Assembly: GCA_029721515.1 (NCBI GenBank)
Contig: CM056559.1
Coordinates: 19,323,479 to 19,387,478, forward strand
From: Synanceia verrucosa
Lineage: Eukaryota > Chordata > Actinopteri > Perciformes > Synanceiidae
Direction: 5' to 3'
DNA length: 64,000 bases
In this document: piece by piece, positions 51,837 through 54,330 of the stretch
Numbering within the stretch: the first letter of the stretch is position 1
Layout of the letters: each line of letters starts with the position of its first letter
Notes under the pieces: generated by a model
What the model was told of the DNA's origin: nothing
The model's input: the letters and a program-made list of their open reading frames with translations, nothing else
Database searches by the model: none
Program-made: the position numbers and the translations under genes

Positions 51837-53960
51837 ATCGAAATAACACACAATGCATTACATACTTAATGGAATTAGCAGCCAACGATGACAGGAACTT
51901 TTTAGATCCATGGAGTGACTGAGTTCTTCACACTTCAGACTCCCAAGTATTTGAAACTGCATATATGTTAAAAAAATAATGCTTTTTGCATTTAGGTGTA
52001 GAGCAGGTGGAGTGGATTGGGTACTGACGTCAGATAACAAGCTGAGGAATAACCACTTGACAAGCTGAGCATTTAATAAGAACCTCTGCATGACGAAACC
52101 TGATCCTGCAGCTGACTCTCTGGAGGCTGTTTGCCCAGATCGATGTGTTTGGATCGCGACTGTCACCAGAGGAGGAAGCAGCGGTCAGCATGAGAAGGCA
52201 GGACGGAGACAAACACGTCTTCTCTTCTACCAAACTCACTGTTTGTCGACCACAGACATAACGACAAGCACTCACTGCTCTTCATTACCTTTGTATTATA
52301 CTGTGAAAAATTACAGATCTGAGAAACTGGAAGGTGTGGACGTCTGCTTGAAAAATTATTTTAACAGTATTCAACAGCTTTATGAAGCCAGAGGTCAAGA
52401 GGAATGCAACAGTCCAGTGCAGGATGTCAGACTGTCTTTGTAATGAATGCAACGCTATACCAGCACTAATGAATCAAGCACTACAGTCAATAATCAAACA
52501 CCAATGCTGTCAATGCGTGAGTGCTCCTCAGCAAAACAGAAATGCGTCATACTTAACAAAGAGAAAGAGGATATCATTTCCTAGGAGTTTAATATGTTAA
52601 AATACAGCCAGTTTGGTGCTGCACTGGTAAGAATGAGGAGAAAAATATTTACTCGGAATGGGGTTATTGACCTGGAGCTGGAACTAATAGGTTGTATTTC
52701 GTCACAACTAAATCTGTTCTTAATAAATTTGATGTGGCCATGTATTATCTAATTTAGTGCAGATCTGAATATTTGTTTTGACCACTATTTATGTTGCAAT
52801 TAAAATTAAGGGCGATATGATGGATTAAATGAAGCCGAATTCACACCTGACTGCTAAAGATTCAGCACAGAGTCATTTTCTACCAGCTGTGTTTCATAGT
52901 ATCTGATGACGATTATTTTACCATATTTTGAATGAAGTTTGGCTGAACAGCCTCCCAAAATGTGTGAATCTATGGGTCTGATAAAATGCTATTTTAACAT
53001 CGACTTTTCACTTGATTTTCAGCAGGACCTCTTGTTTGGACAGTGGTCAAAGAACAACAAAAGCTTGTTTGTTTGTTTCTCACCTAGCCTTAGCACCACT
53101 CTCCTGTCCGCGTCCCCTTCTATTGAGAGCACATATTAAAATGTTGCATTGTTTGGTTTTCCTTGTTTGTCGGCGGACAAACAAGGCAACACAAAAACAA
53201 GTACTTTTCCATGATCTTATGTGTTTTCTTGAAACTTCGGCATACATTTTGTCTACGAAGTACTTTGGTAGTTCTTACATTTTCGGTTATTTTTTAGGTA
53301 TGTATTAGGAGCTGCCACAGACAGGTTGCCGCTAAGCAAGTCAACGGTTTTGTGAATTGAATTCAGTGCATGTACAATTTTATGTGTCTGACGTTAAAAG
53401 AAAGCTCCAGTAAATCAAAAGCAAGGTTAAACAATGCACTTCGGCGCCCTTTTCCCCCCCAACACAACAACATAACCTGGGCTAATATAGCATGAGGTGC
53501 AAGACATGATGTGACTTGGAGAACAACACTGACTCTTGCACACGGTGAATTCTTTAAGACATCCCGTGCAAGCTAAGGGTAAACCTGAGGTGATGCACAA
53601 TACTACACACTGAACGAGCACCGGGATGCATTGCCTCACCTGGCCGTACACCTTTGGCATTGCCAATTCACCGGGGCTCCTGCGGCTTCGATGCTGCGGG
53701 AAGGCTCCGGAGTCCGACCCGCCTTCAGCGGCACTACGAGCGGACAGAGGCAGCGCTGGAGCCGCGGCGCCTCCTCCGTCTCCGTCCGGTAACTCCTCGT
53801 TTGCTTCTACTGTGAAAAAGCCTCTGTTTTGCGGCAGCATGTAGCGCTGCTCCGTGCGCAGAAGAAGAGTCGACGAATTAATTCCAGCGACCCAGAGGAC
53901 TAATAAATATAACGACCACCGAAGAGAGGGCTGCATCTTGCCTGCTTGTGATATCGCCAT
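26..53960 (-). CDS. sorl1: sorl1 (SORLA/LR11), 5' 25 coding exons, gene continues off left edge
   Basis: Sortilin-related receptor, a type I membrane protein that sorts cargo such as APP between Golgi, endosomes and the cell surface (known of the family). I assembled 25 exons: 53640-53960, 40213-40329, 39627-39761, 36269-36430, 35760-35827, 29532-29712, 19262-19363, 18246-18415, 14539-14731, 14246-14363, 10961-11034, 10562-10650, 9338-9516, 7703-7889, 6356-6484, 5727-5812, 5165-5337, 4418-4549, 3906-3997, 2720-2966, 2456-2594, 2075-2248, 1842-1955, 1622-1744, 26-145. Each has GT-AG borders and the frame stays open for 1208 codons. Order: signal peptide and propeptide 1-94, VPS10 with 10CC about 103-770, YWTD propeller about 771-1031, EGF-like 1032-1089, class A repeats 1090-1208. 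Four Asp-boxes and the YWTD motifs are visible. The mammalian protein is about 2200 residues, so roughly the C-terminal 45% lies outside. No stop or frameshift seen. Confidence 0.96.
146..1621. other. sorl1 intron 24
   Basis: AT-rich with T- and A-runs (for example 748-760 and 1442-1454). No repeat family or gene recognised. Confidence 0.85.
1622..1744 (-). CDS. sorl1: sorl1 exon 24, LDL-receptor class A repeat 2
   Basis: Residues 1129-1168. Six cysteines and CDHEDDCGDNSDEEHC are intact. Donor GTAAGC. Confidence 0.95.
1842..1955 (-). CDS. sorl1: sorl1 exon 23, LDL-receptor class A repeat 1
   Basis: Residues 1091-1127. Six cysteines and the calcium-binding signature CDSDNDCGDMSDE are intact. 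One exon per class A repeat, as in mammals. Confidence 0.95.
2075..2248 (-). CDS. sorl1: sorl1 exon 22, EGF-like module
   Basis: Residues 1033-1089 with split codons. Six cysteines sit in CADQPCSLLCLP, CVCPDG, CQCPTGYQLQNNTC, the EGF-like module that follows each YWTD propeller. Donor GTGAGAC. Confidence 0.95.
2456..2594 (-). CDS. sorl1: sorl1 exon 21, end of YWTD propeller
   Basis: Residues 986-1031 plus one base of G1032. NDLYWDDWSRMGIFKAPK and LTGVMDLKIFYKGKN close the propeller. Donor GTGAGG. Confidence 0.95.
2720..2966 (-). CDS. sorl1: sorl1 exon 20, YWTD propeller
   Basis: Completes S903 and encodes 904-985. It carries FWTDWGD, WPNGI and LPHPYAIAVF. The second motif reads YWTE where mammals have YWTD, a conservative change. 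Donor GTGAGA. Confidence 0.95.
2967..3905. other. sorl1 intron 19
   Basis: 939 bp, AT-rich. Nothing recognised apart from a short TATACATA repeat near 3460. Confidence 0.85.
3906..3997 (-). CDS. sorl1: sorl1 exon 19, YWTD propeller
   Basis: Residues 873-902 plus two bases of S903. SNPDGDLRHTLLNSSILEHP and ALVLLPGE align to the family. Donor GTACAC. Confidence 0.93.
3998..4417. other. sorl1 intron 18
   Basis: Holds a fragment near 4165-4215 (TCCTTTATTAGTCCCAGCCA then GGGGAAATTTAC) that resembles the 3' tail of the SINEs at 44.4 and 51.4 kb. Confidence 0.7.
4418..4549 (-). CDS. sorl1: sorl1 exon 18, YWTD propeller
   Basis: Residues 829-872, phase 0. RLCLNGSTGQEVVV and RLLYWVDAG (YWVD strand) are close to the mammalian sequence. 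Donor GTATTT. Confidence 0.95.
4550..5164. other. sorl1 intron 17
   Basis: Contains the degenerate SINE at 4766-4965; nothing else recognised. Confidence 0.8.
4766..4965 (+). mobile_element. degenerate SINE (family 1) remnant
   Basis: GTGGTGCAGTGATTAGTGCT then CACCTCACAGCAAGA is the tRNA-like head in plus orientation. The middle has deletions and the end GTGATGGTCAGGTGACCCGG resembles the interior. Lies in sorl1 intron 17. Confidence 0.65.
5165..5337 (-). CDS. sorl1: sorl1 exon 17, YWTD propeller begins
   Basis: Completes E771 and encodes 772-828. NEFILYAVRNSIHRYDL, VALDFDYDRNCLYWADIS: the last is the first YWTD-type strand (YWAD). Phase 0 exit, donor GTTAGT. Confidence 0.95.
5440..5630 (+). 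repeat. Probable LINE 3' tail
   Basis: TACCTTGTATGTGGCTGTCT and the end CAATGAAGCTGATTCTGATT fit the 3' end of a CR1/L2-type LINE. Sorl1 intron 16. Confidence 0.4.
5727..5812 (-). CDS. sorl1: sorl1 exon 16, end of 10CC module
   Basis: Residues 743-770 with split codons. YRRVPGDSCSGGDVESRLDG and PCPVG complete the 10CC fold. Donor GTAAAC. Confidence 0.92.
5813..6355. other. sorl1 intron 15
   Basis: Contains an A-run at 6150-6176. No gene or repeat family recognised. Confidence 0.8.
6356..6484 (-). CDS. sorl1: sorl1 exon 15, 10CC module
   Basis: Residues 700-741 with split codons. DYGFKLSEDLSLQVCVPDPE and PVPCPVGTTYRRSKG match SORLA; the cysteines are retained. Donor GTAAGC. Confidence 0.93.
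6485..7702. other. sorl1 intron 14
   Basis: Contains the AT/GT microsatellite at 7266-7340 and, at 7361-7380, CTTACACACTGCACCTTTAA, which looks like one end of a TTAA-type MITE whose other end I could not place. Confidence 0.75.
7266..7340. repeat. (AT)n/(GT)n microsatellite
   Basis: AT repeat with a few GATA interruptions followed by GTGTGTGTGT. Sorl1 intron 14. Confidence 0.95.
7703..7889 (-). CDS. sorl1: sorl1 exon 14, start of 10CC module
   Basis: Residues 638-698 with split codons at both ends. WSPSDEHGNECLLG, RRAPHATCFNGEDFDRP and NCSC mark the cysteine-rich 10CC region that closes the VPS10 domain. The donor GTTAGAG is atypical but the frame with exon 15 (Cys, TG|T) is exact. Confidence 0.94.
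7890..9337. other. sorl1 intron 13
   Basis: Contains the LINE-tail-like stretch 8480-8912; the remainder shows no feature I recognise. Confidence 0.75.
8480..8912 (+). repeat. Probable LINE 3' UTR/tail
   Basis: AT-rich stretch with TATACTGCACATTATTATTT and the end GTGTGTAATGACAATCAAGT AAAAAG, resembling LINE tails. Sorl1 intron 13. Confidence 0.45.
9338..9516 (-). CDS. sorl1: sorl1 exon 13, VPS10 domain, Asp-box STNEGETW
   Basis: Completes K577, encodes 578-636 and one base of G637. The Asp-box STNEGETW is followed by LLTEPGEKSTIFTIFGS and HSWLILQVNTSD, all conserved. Confidence 0.95.
9517..10561. other. sorl1 intron 12
   Basis: No repeat family, RNA gene or coding exon recognised. Confidence 0.8.
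10562..10650 (-). CDS. sorl1: sorl1 exon 12, VPS10 domain
   Basis: Residues 548-576 plus two bases of K577. HFYTWGDHGGILMAIAQGG matches the family. Donor GTAAGT. Confidence 0.94.
10961..11034 (-). CDS. sorl1: sorl1 exon 11, VPS10 domain
   Basis: Completes G523 and encodes 524-547 (SVGRNLANKPNVYVSSSAGA then RWRE). Short exon of 74 bases, donor GTCAGA. Confidence 0.94.
11035..14245. other. sorl1 intron 10
   Basis: Contains the hAT-like MITE 13273-13741 and a homeodomain-site-rich stretch at 13000-13170. Otherwise unremarkable. Confidence 0.8.
13273..13741. mobile_element. hAT-like MITE with 8-bp target duplication
   Basis: Ends TAAGGCTGGGTACCG and, reversed, TAGGGCTGGGTATCG. Flanks CTTGAAAA (13265-13272) and CTTGAAAC (13742-13749). 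469 bp, no coding capacity; the 150-codon open frame across it is chance. Lies in sorl1 intron 10. A lone end of the same type occurs at 40668-40686. Confidence 0.75.
14246..14363 (-). CDS. sorl1: sorl1 exon 10, VPS10 domain
   Basis: Residues 484-522 plus one base of G523. CSLHLAQRWSQLFN, LRRMPILSKDSAPGLIMATG match the mammalian exon. The glycine after IMAT aligns with human G511, reported as an Alzheimer-linked site (from memory), and is conserved here. Confidence 0.95.
14539..14731 (-). CDS. sorl1: sorl1 exon 9, VPS10 domain, Asp-box TFDKGGTW
   Basis: Completes R419 and encodes 420-483. ATLINGS and RSVITFDKGGTWELLQ are clear; the latter is an Asp-box. Phase 0 exit with donor GTAGAG. Confidence 0.95.
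15957..16912. mobile_element. DNA transposon with GGGCCTCATGTA termini
   Basis: Terminal inverted repeat CACCAAGGGCCTCATGTA on the left, CACCAGGGGCCTCATGTA reversed from the right. About 950 bp in sorl1 intron 8. Interior frames are broken and no transposase domain is recognisable. Termini of this kind are abundant in teleosts; a PIF/Harbinger relationship is only a guess. Confidence 0.62.
17410..18035 (+). mobile_element. hAT-like remnant ending GACAGCCCTA, carries a nested MITE
   Basis: The end GACAGCCCTA is the TAGGGCTGTC terminus common in fish elements. Segments 17425-17610 and 17967-18035 align to the reverse strand of 46909-47175. An insertion at 17616-17966 splits it. Sorl1 intron 8. 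Confidence 0.6.
17616..17966. mobile_element. MITE nested in 17410-18035, empty site preserved elsewhere
   Basis: Ends CTTTATTTCCACTGGATGC and, reversed, CCTAATTTCCACTGAACG; flanked by GTTACC at 17610-17615 and 17967-17972. The related copy at 46909-47175 lacks this segment, so the insertion is supported by an empty site. A partial relative is at about 38312-38375. Confidence 0.65.
18246..18415 (-). CDS. sorl1: sorl1 exon 8, VPS10 domain
   Basis: Residues 363-418 plus two bases of R419. It contains EYYIADASEDQVFVCV and SFSLSLENVLYYSP, both hallmarks of SORLA. Donor GTACTG, a weaker match to consensus than its neighbours. Confidence 0.95.
18416..19261. other. sorl1 intron 7
   Basis: 846 bp. 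Nothing recognised. Confidence 0.8.
19262..19363 (-). CDS. sorl1: sorl1 exon 7, VPS10 domain
   Basis: Residues 329-362, phase 0. SSVQLWVSYNRQPMKAAQF and TRHPI are conserved with mammals. Donor GTGAGT, acceptor TCCAG. The intron between exons 6 and 7 is about 10.2 kb and full of repeats. Confidence 0.95.
19441..19611 (-). mobile_element. tRNA-derived SINE (family 1), 3'-truncated
   Basis: Shares with 29848-30198 the CATGCATGTTTTTGGATGG block and the tRNA-like head reading GAACCCGGTACCTTCTTGCT on the plus strand, but lacks the 3' half and tail. Lies in sorl1 intron 6, 78 bases upstream of exon 7. Confidence 0.8.
19790..20670 (+). pseudogene. Tc1/mariner-like transposase pseudogene
   Basis: Decayed Tc1-type transposase. 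After an N-terminal helix-turn-helix remnant (19800-19990), 20076-20305 reads GGRIVMIWSCFSLGGRGQ and QKDNAPCYTARSVKAW, then after a stop QNLNVIENLWKIIK with the catalytic Glu. In-frame stops and frameshifts make it inactive. The right end near 20640-20665 resembles a Tc1 terminus; no clear left terminus. Sorl1 intron 6. Confidence 0.8.
20972..21062. repeat. (AT)n-(CA)n compound microsatellite
   Basis: About 48 bases of AT, then CACACACACA and TATATGTATATATA. Sorl1 intron 6. Confidence 0.95.
21715..21785 (+). repeat. short SINE (family 1) fragment
   Basis: AGACAGCTGGGATAGGCTCC is the plus-sense interior of the family seen antisense at 29905-29930. No tRNA head or tail is attached. Confidence 0.55.
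22245..22772. mobile_element. hAT-like MITE, AACTAGTTACT type
   Basis: The right end, reversed, reads CAGTGTTGGGCAGTAACTAG, a motif common in fish non-autonomous hAT elements. The left end (AACTAGTTACTGTTACC) is decayed. Inner repeats AAAAGTAA recur near both ends. Sorl1 intron 6. Confidence 0.6.
26640..26870 (+). repeat. LINE 3' tail
   Basis: TCGTTGTACCCCCCAGTATA then ATGACAATAAAGACTATTCT repeats the tail seen at 41090-41130. No coding part remains. Sorl1 intron 6. Confidence 0.6.
28613..29058 (-). mobile_element. Internally deleted Tc1/mariner-like element with DDE-domain remnant
   Basis: Inverted ends CACTGCCTGGCCAAAAAAAA (28615) and, reversed from the right, CACTGCCCAGCCAGAAAAAA; TA precedes the left end. 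The minus-strand frame 28675-28950 holds the C-terminal transposase half: GTAIFQDDNTSTPRAQIV, WRPQSPDLNPIENL. The catalytic Asp (DN) to Glu spacing counts to 36 residues between, more than the 34 of classic Tc1. About 446 bp. Sorl1 intron 6. Confidence 0.78.
29090..29335 (+). repeat. Probable LINE 3' tail
   Basis: Ends CTTGTGTGCTGCTATCTGTT..., then CCTGCCAATAAAGCTCTAGA. A similar block (TGTGGCTGTCTGTTCCTTTT) is at 5508-5530. Sorl1 intron 6. Confidence 0.45.
29532..29712 (-). CDS. sorl1: sorl1 exon 6, VPS10 domain
   Basis: Completes W268 and encodes 269-328. RHEPQGVSTILSSTDFFQ and DSFQLRDKYLFAT align well with SORLA. Donor GTAAGA, phase 0 exit. Confidence 0.95.
29848..30198 (-). mobile_element. 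tRNA-derived SINE (family 1), near full length
   Basis: The minus strand begins near 30198 with a tRNA-like head (GTAGTGTTTAGCATTGTCAC as A-box region, then a degenerate B box) and ends at 29848 in a (GGAT)n tail. The interior, with GGATAGGCTCCAGC and ATGCATGTTTTTGG on the plus strand, recurs elsewhere in the window and is a very common teleost repeat. Family name not assigned. Lies in sorl1 intron 5. Confidence 0.82.
32499..32946. mobile_element. MITE with TTTACATGCAC termini
   Basis: Left end TTTACATGCACATCTAAG; right end, reversed, TTTACATGCACTTAG. 448 bp, no coding capacity. Sorl1 intron 5. Confidence 0.65.
35174..35437. mobile_element. TTAA-flanked MITE (piggyBac-like)
   Basis: TTAAAGGAACACGCCA at the left and its near-perfect inverse (TGGCATGTTCCTTTAA) at the right. 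264 bp. TTAA at both ends fits the piggyBac target rule; the superfamily is inferred. Sorl1 intron 5, 320 bases upstream of exon 5 in gene sense. Confidence 0.68.
35760..35827 (-). CDS. sorl1: sorl1 exon 5, VPS10 domain, Asp-box SDDFGETW
   Basis: Residues 246-267 plus two bases of W268. It holds the canonical Asp-box SDDFGETW followed by IQEHVK. A long TCC-rich pyrimidine tract lies just upstream of its acceptor (35856-35900). Confidence 0.94.
35828..36268. other. sorl1 intron 4
   Basis: Only the TCC tract at 35856-35902 stands out. Confidence 0.85.
35856..35902 (-). repeat. (TCC)n pyrimidine tract upstream of sorl1 exon 5
   Basis: The plus strand is an AGG/AG repeat, so in gene sense it is pure CU, beginning about 30 bases upstream of the exon 5 acceptor. 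Confidence 0.9.
36269..36430 (-). CDS. sorl1: sorl1 exon 4, VPS10 domain
   Basis: Residues 192-245, phase 0. It reads YLFVDSTNNYLWNTFDFC and ends DNSHPNKQ, matching the mammalian exon in length and sequence. Acceptor CACTAG, donor GTAAAC. Confidence 0.95.
36431..39626. other. sorl1 intron 3
   Basis: Contains the MITE relative 37388-37610, a LINE-tail-like end near 37300-37380 and a partial copy of the 17.6 kb MITE near 38312-38375. The rest is unrecognised. Confidence 0.75.
37388..37610. mobile_element. Diverged relative of the 45670-46078 MITE
   Basis: Shares CTCTTCTTTCATTTGAGCTA, TTCAGTGTTTTCAGAG and the end GGCACTTAAAGAGTTAA with 45670-46078. The left end is decayed. Sorl1 intron 3. Confidence 0.62.
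39627..39761 (-). CDS. sorl1: sorl1 exon 3, VPS10 domain, first Asp-box
   Basis: Residues 147-191, phase 0. SYDYGTTF is an Asp-box-like turn of the ten-bladed propeller, and FYHSPADNKR at the exon end is a conserved SORLA stretch. Donor GTGAGT. Confidence 0.95.
39762..40212. other. sorl1 intron 2
   Basis: 451 bp, AT-rich. Nothing recognised. Confidence 0.85.
40213..40329 (-). CDS. sorl1: sorl1 exon 2, start of VPS10 domain
   Basis: Residues 108-146, phase 0 at both ends. It contains LNDSHNQMVVHWAGEKSNV, almost identical to the mammalian first VPS10 strand. Donor GTAAGT, acceptor CTGCAG. Confidence 0.95.
40750..41145 (+). mobile_element. 5'-truncated LINE, reverse-transcriptase C-terminus and 3' UTR
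   Basis: The frame 40752-41021 reads ENNLILNATKRKEIILDFRR, then SNFWYLGVDIEDDLTWS and KIAQQRLF, typical of the 3' end of CR1/L2/Rex-type LINE open frames in fish. It ends with TACAATGACAATAAAGACTG, the usual tail. Antisense to sorl1, intron 1. Confidence 0.82.
41391..42181. mobile_element. DNA transposon remnant with ACCYCTTTYC termini
   Basis: Left end ACCCCTTTCCTACCAAAGGA; right end, reversed, ACCTCTTTTCCACCGGGG. About 790 bp with no recognisable transposase. Sorl1 intron 1. Confidence 0.5.
44384..44740 (-). mobile_element. tRNA-derived SINE (family 2), copy 1
   Basis: Minus strand begins GGGGCGGCAGTAGCTCAGTC, a tRNA-like A box, with GCCAGTTCAAGTCCAGG as B box, then a core (CCTTGAGCAAGGCACCGAAC) and a tail reading GAGGGATTAATAAAGGAATT. 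The core resembles V-SINE-type fish SINEs (from memory, not checked). Nearly identical to 51381-51744. The 205-residue plus-strand open frame here is a by-product. Confidence 0.85.
45302..45348 (-). repeat. short SINE (family 1) fragment
   Basis: GTGCATGTCTTTGGACTGTG followed by GGAGGAAA is a diverged copy of the CATGCATGTTTTTGGATGG block. Confidence 0.45.
45670..46078. mobile_element. TTAA-flanked MITE (piggyBac-like), full copy
   Basis: Begins TTAACTCTTTGAGTGCCATT, ends GGCACTCAATGAGTTAA. 409 bp, TTAA at both borders. The interior block CTCTTCTTTCATTTGAGCTA recurs at 37470-37489. Sorl1 intron 1. Confidence 0.72.
46573..46621. repeat. Perfect inverted repeat, 22-bp arms, 5-nt loop
   Basis: Arms 46573-46594 and 46600-46621 are exact reverse complements (ends TGATCATGC / GCATGATCA); loop TTACA at 46595-46599. 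It would fold into a hairpin as RNA or a cruciform as DNA. Sorl1 intron 1. Confidence 0.9.
46909..47175 (-). mobile_element. hAT-like remnant, inverted relative of 17410-18035
   Basis: Begins TAGGGCTGTCAAAATTTG. Its reverse strand shares GGAGTTCTGCTTCATGA and GGGCAGTTTGTCCAAGT with 17410-18035. Left-truncated relative to a full element. Sorl1 intron 1. Confidence 0.6.
47938..47960. repeat. (CA)n microsatellite, short
   Basis: AC run of about 11 units in sorl1 intron 1. Confidence 0.9.
48633..50009. mobile_element. hAT-like non-autonomous transposon (outer element)
   Basis: Ends TAGGGGTGGGCGGTAT and, reversed, TAAGGGTGGGTGACAT. Flanked by 8-bp duplications TTCCTGAT (48625-48632) and CTCCTGAT (50010-50017), the hAT signature. 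No transposase. Interrupted by a second element at 49313-49947. Confidence 0.72.
49313..49947. mobile_element. hAT-like non-autonomous transposon nested inside 48633-50009
   Basis: Ends TAAGGCTGTGCAATTATA and, reversed, TAGAGCTGTGCGATATTA. Flanking 8-bp duplications CGTCTATG (49305-49312) and CATCTATG (49948-49955). About 635 bp, AT-rich, no transposase. Confidence 0.72.
51381..51744 (-). mobile_element. tRNA-derived SINE (family 2), copy 2, joined to U6
   Basis: Same sequence and orientation as 44384-44740 with only a few differences, mainly in the short CA run. Its 5' end (51744) touches the 3' end of a U6 snRNA copy without spacer. Flanking DNA differs from copy 1, so this is a separate insertion, not a segmental duplication. 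Confidence 0.88.
51745..51846 (-). pseudogene. U6 snRNA pseudogene (5' part of a U6-SINE chimera)
   Basis: The minus strand from 51836 reads GCACATATACTAAAATTGGA, then continues through the ACAGAGA box and GCGCAAGGATGACACGCAAA to GTGAAGCGTTCC: essentially the whole U6 body. The 5' stem-loop is altered (GTTATTTCGATAGC in place of the usual head), no TATA box precedes it, and the 3' end (TTCTTTT) runs into the SINE. Pseudogene rather than active gene. Confidence 0.9.
53640..53960 (-). CDS. sorl1: sorl1 exon 1: start, signal peptide, propeptide, furin site
   Basis: Encodes residues 1-107. Two in-frame Met codons are plausible: 53958-53960 (MAISQ) and 53934-53936 (MQPSL); I use the first. A hydrophobic core (LYLLVLWVAG) follows, then a Gly/Ala/Asp-rich propeptide and RSRR at residues 91-94, a furin-type site where the family cleaves the propeptide. 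PKVYGQ at the end matches the start of the mature VPS10 region. The donor is GTGAG just left of 53640. An open frame extends to an ATG at 54087-54089, but that stretch is partly antisense SINE and is unlikely to be coding. Confidence 0.92.
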
Positions 53961-53994
53961 GTTTGTGTATGTTTGGCTTGTTAGGTAAGACTGG

Positions 53995-54040
53995 CCCCGC
54001 GACCCTATCAGGATAAGCGGTAGAAAATGGATGGACGGAG
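53995..54040 (+). repeat. SINE 3' tail fragment upstream of sorl1 start
   Basis: GCGACCCTATCAGGATAAGC followed by GGTAGAAAATGGATGG is the 3' tail of the same tRNA-derived SINE that is complete at 29848-30198, here in plus-sense orientation. It lies 35-80 bases upstream of the sorl1 ATG. Confidence 0.8.
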
Positions 54041-54219
54041 GTAAGACTGAAGAGCTCCTTCTACTGGCAGAGAAGCGCAGATGTTGCATTCAGAGGCCGT
54101 AGGACTCCTCAGCTCTAACATCATAATGTTGTCTCACCACTGCACACAAAGGCAGTTAACGAAACAAAGATGCTCCACACACAATGGCCATCACAAAAAA
54201 AATTAAGATAAATTTATAA

Positions 54220-54263
<44 letters not shown>

Positions 54264-54330
54264 GTACATATATATACGTATATATGTACGTATATATATG
54301 TACGTATATATACATATATATACATAATCA
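54220..54330. repeat. (AT)n microsatellite with TACGTATA variants
   Basis: Pure TA run to about 54262, then TACGTA/TATATA variants. Lies between sorl1 and tex12. Confidence 0.95.

Larger units (their letters stand above)
40330..53639. other. sorl1 intron 1 (13.3 kb)
   Basis: Contains a LINE end (40750), DNA transposon remnants (41391, 46909), two family-2 SINEs (44384, 51381), the U6 copy (51745), a TTAA MITE (45670), the hairpin (46573) and the nested hAT pair (48633/49313). The stretch 43570-44060 looks repetitive but I could not fix its ends. From 52000 to 53400 I see nothing recognisable. Confidence 0.8.
53590..54060. promoter_or_regulatory. GC-rich sorl1 5' end, probable CpG-type promoter region
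   Basis: Exon 1 and its edges are rich in CG dinucleotides (for example 53690-53870) in an otherwise AT-rich window, as expected of a CpG-island promoter. No TATA box stands out. Inferred from composition only. Confidence 0.4.

Noticed and set aside
51745..51846. Functional U6 snRNA gene
   Set aside because: The 5' stem-loop is altered, no TATA or proximal element lies at the expected distance, and the 3' end runs into a SINE.
53961..54089. N-terminal extension of sorl1 from the upstream ATG
   Set aside because: Sequence is partly antisense SINE and would bury the signal peptide; the family starts just before it. Kept only as a finding.
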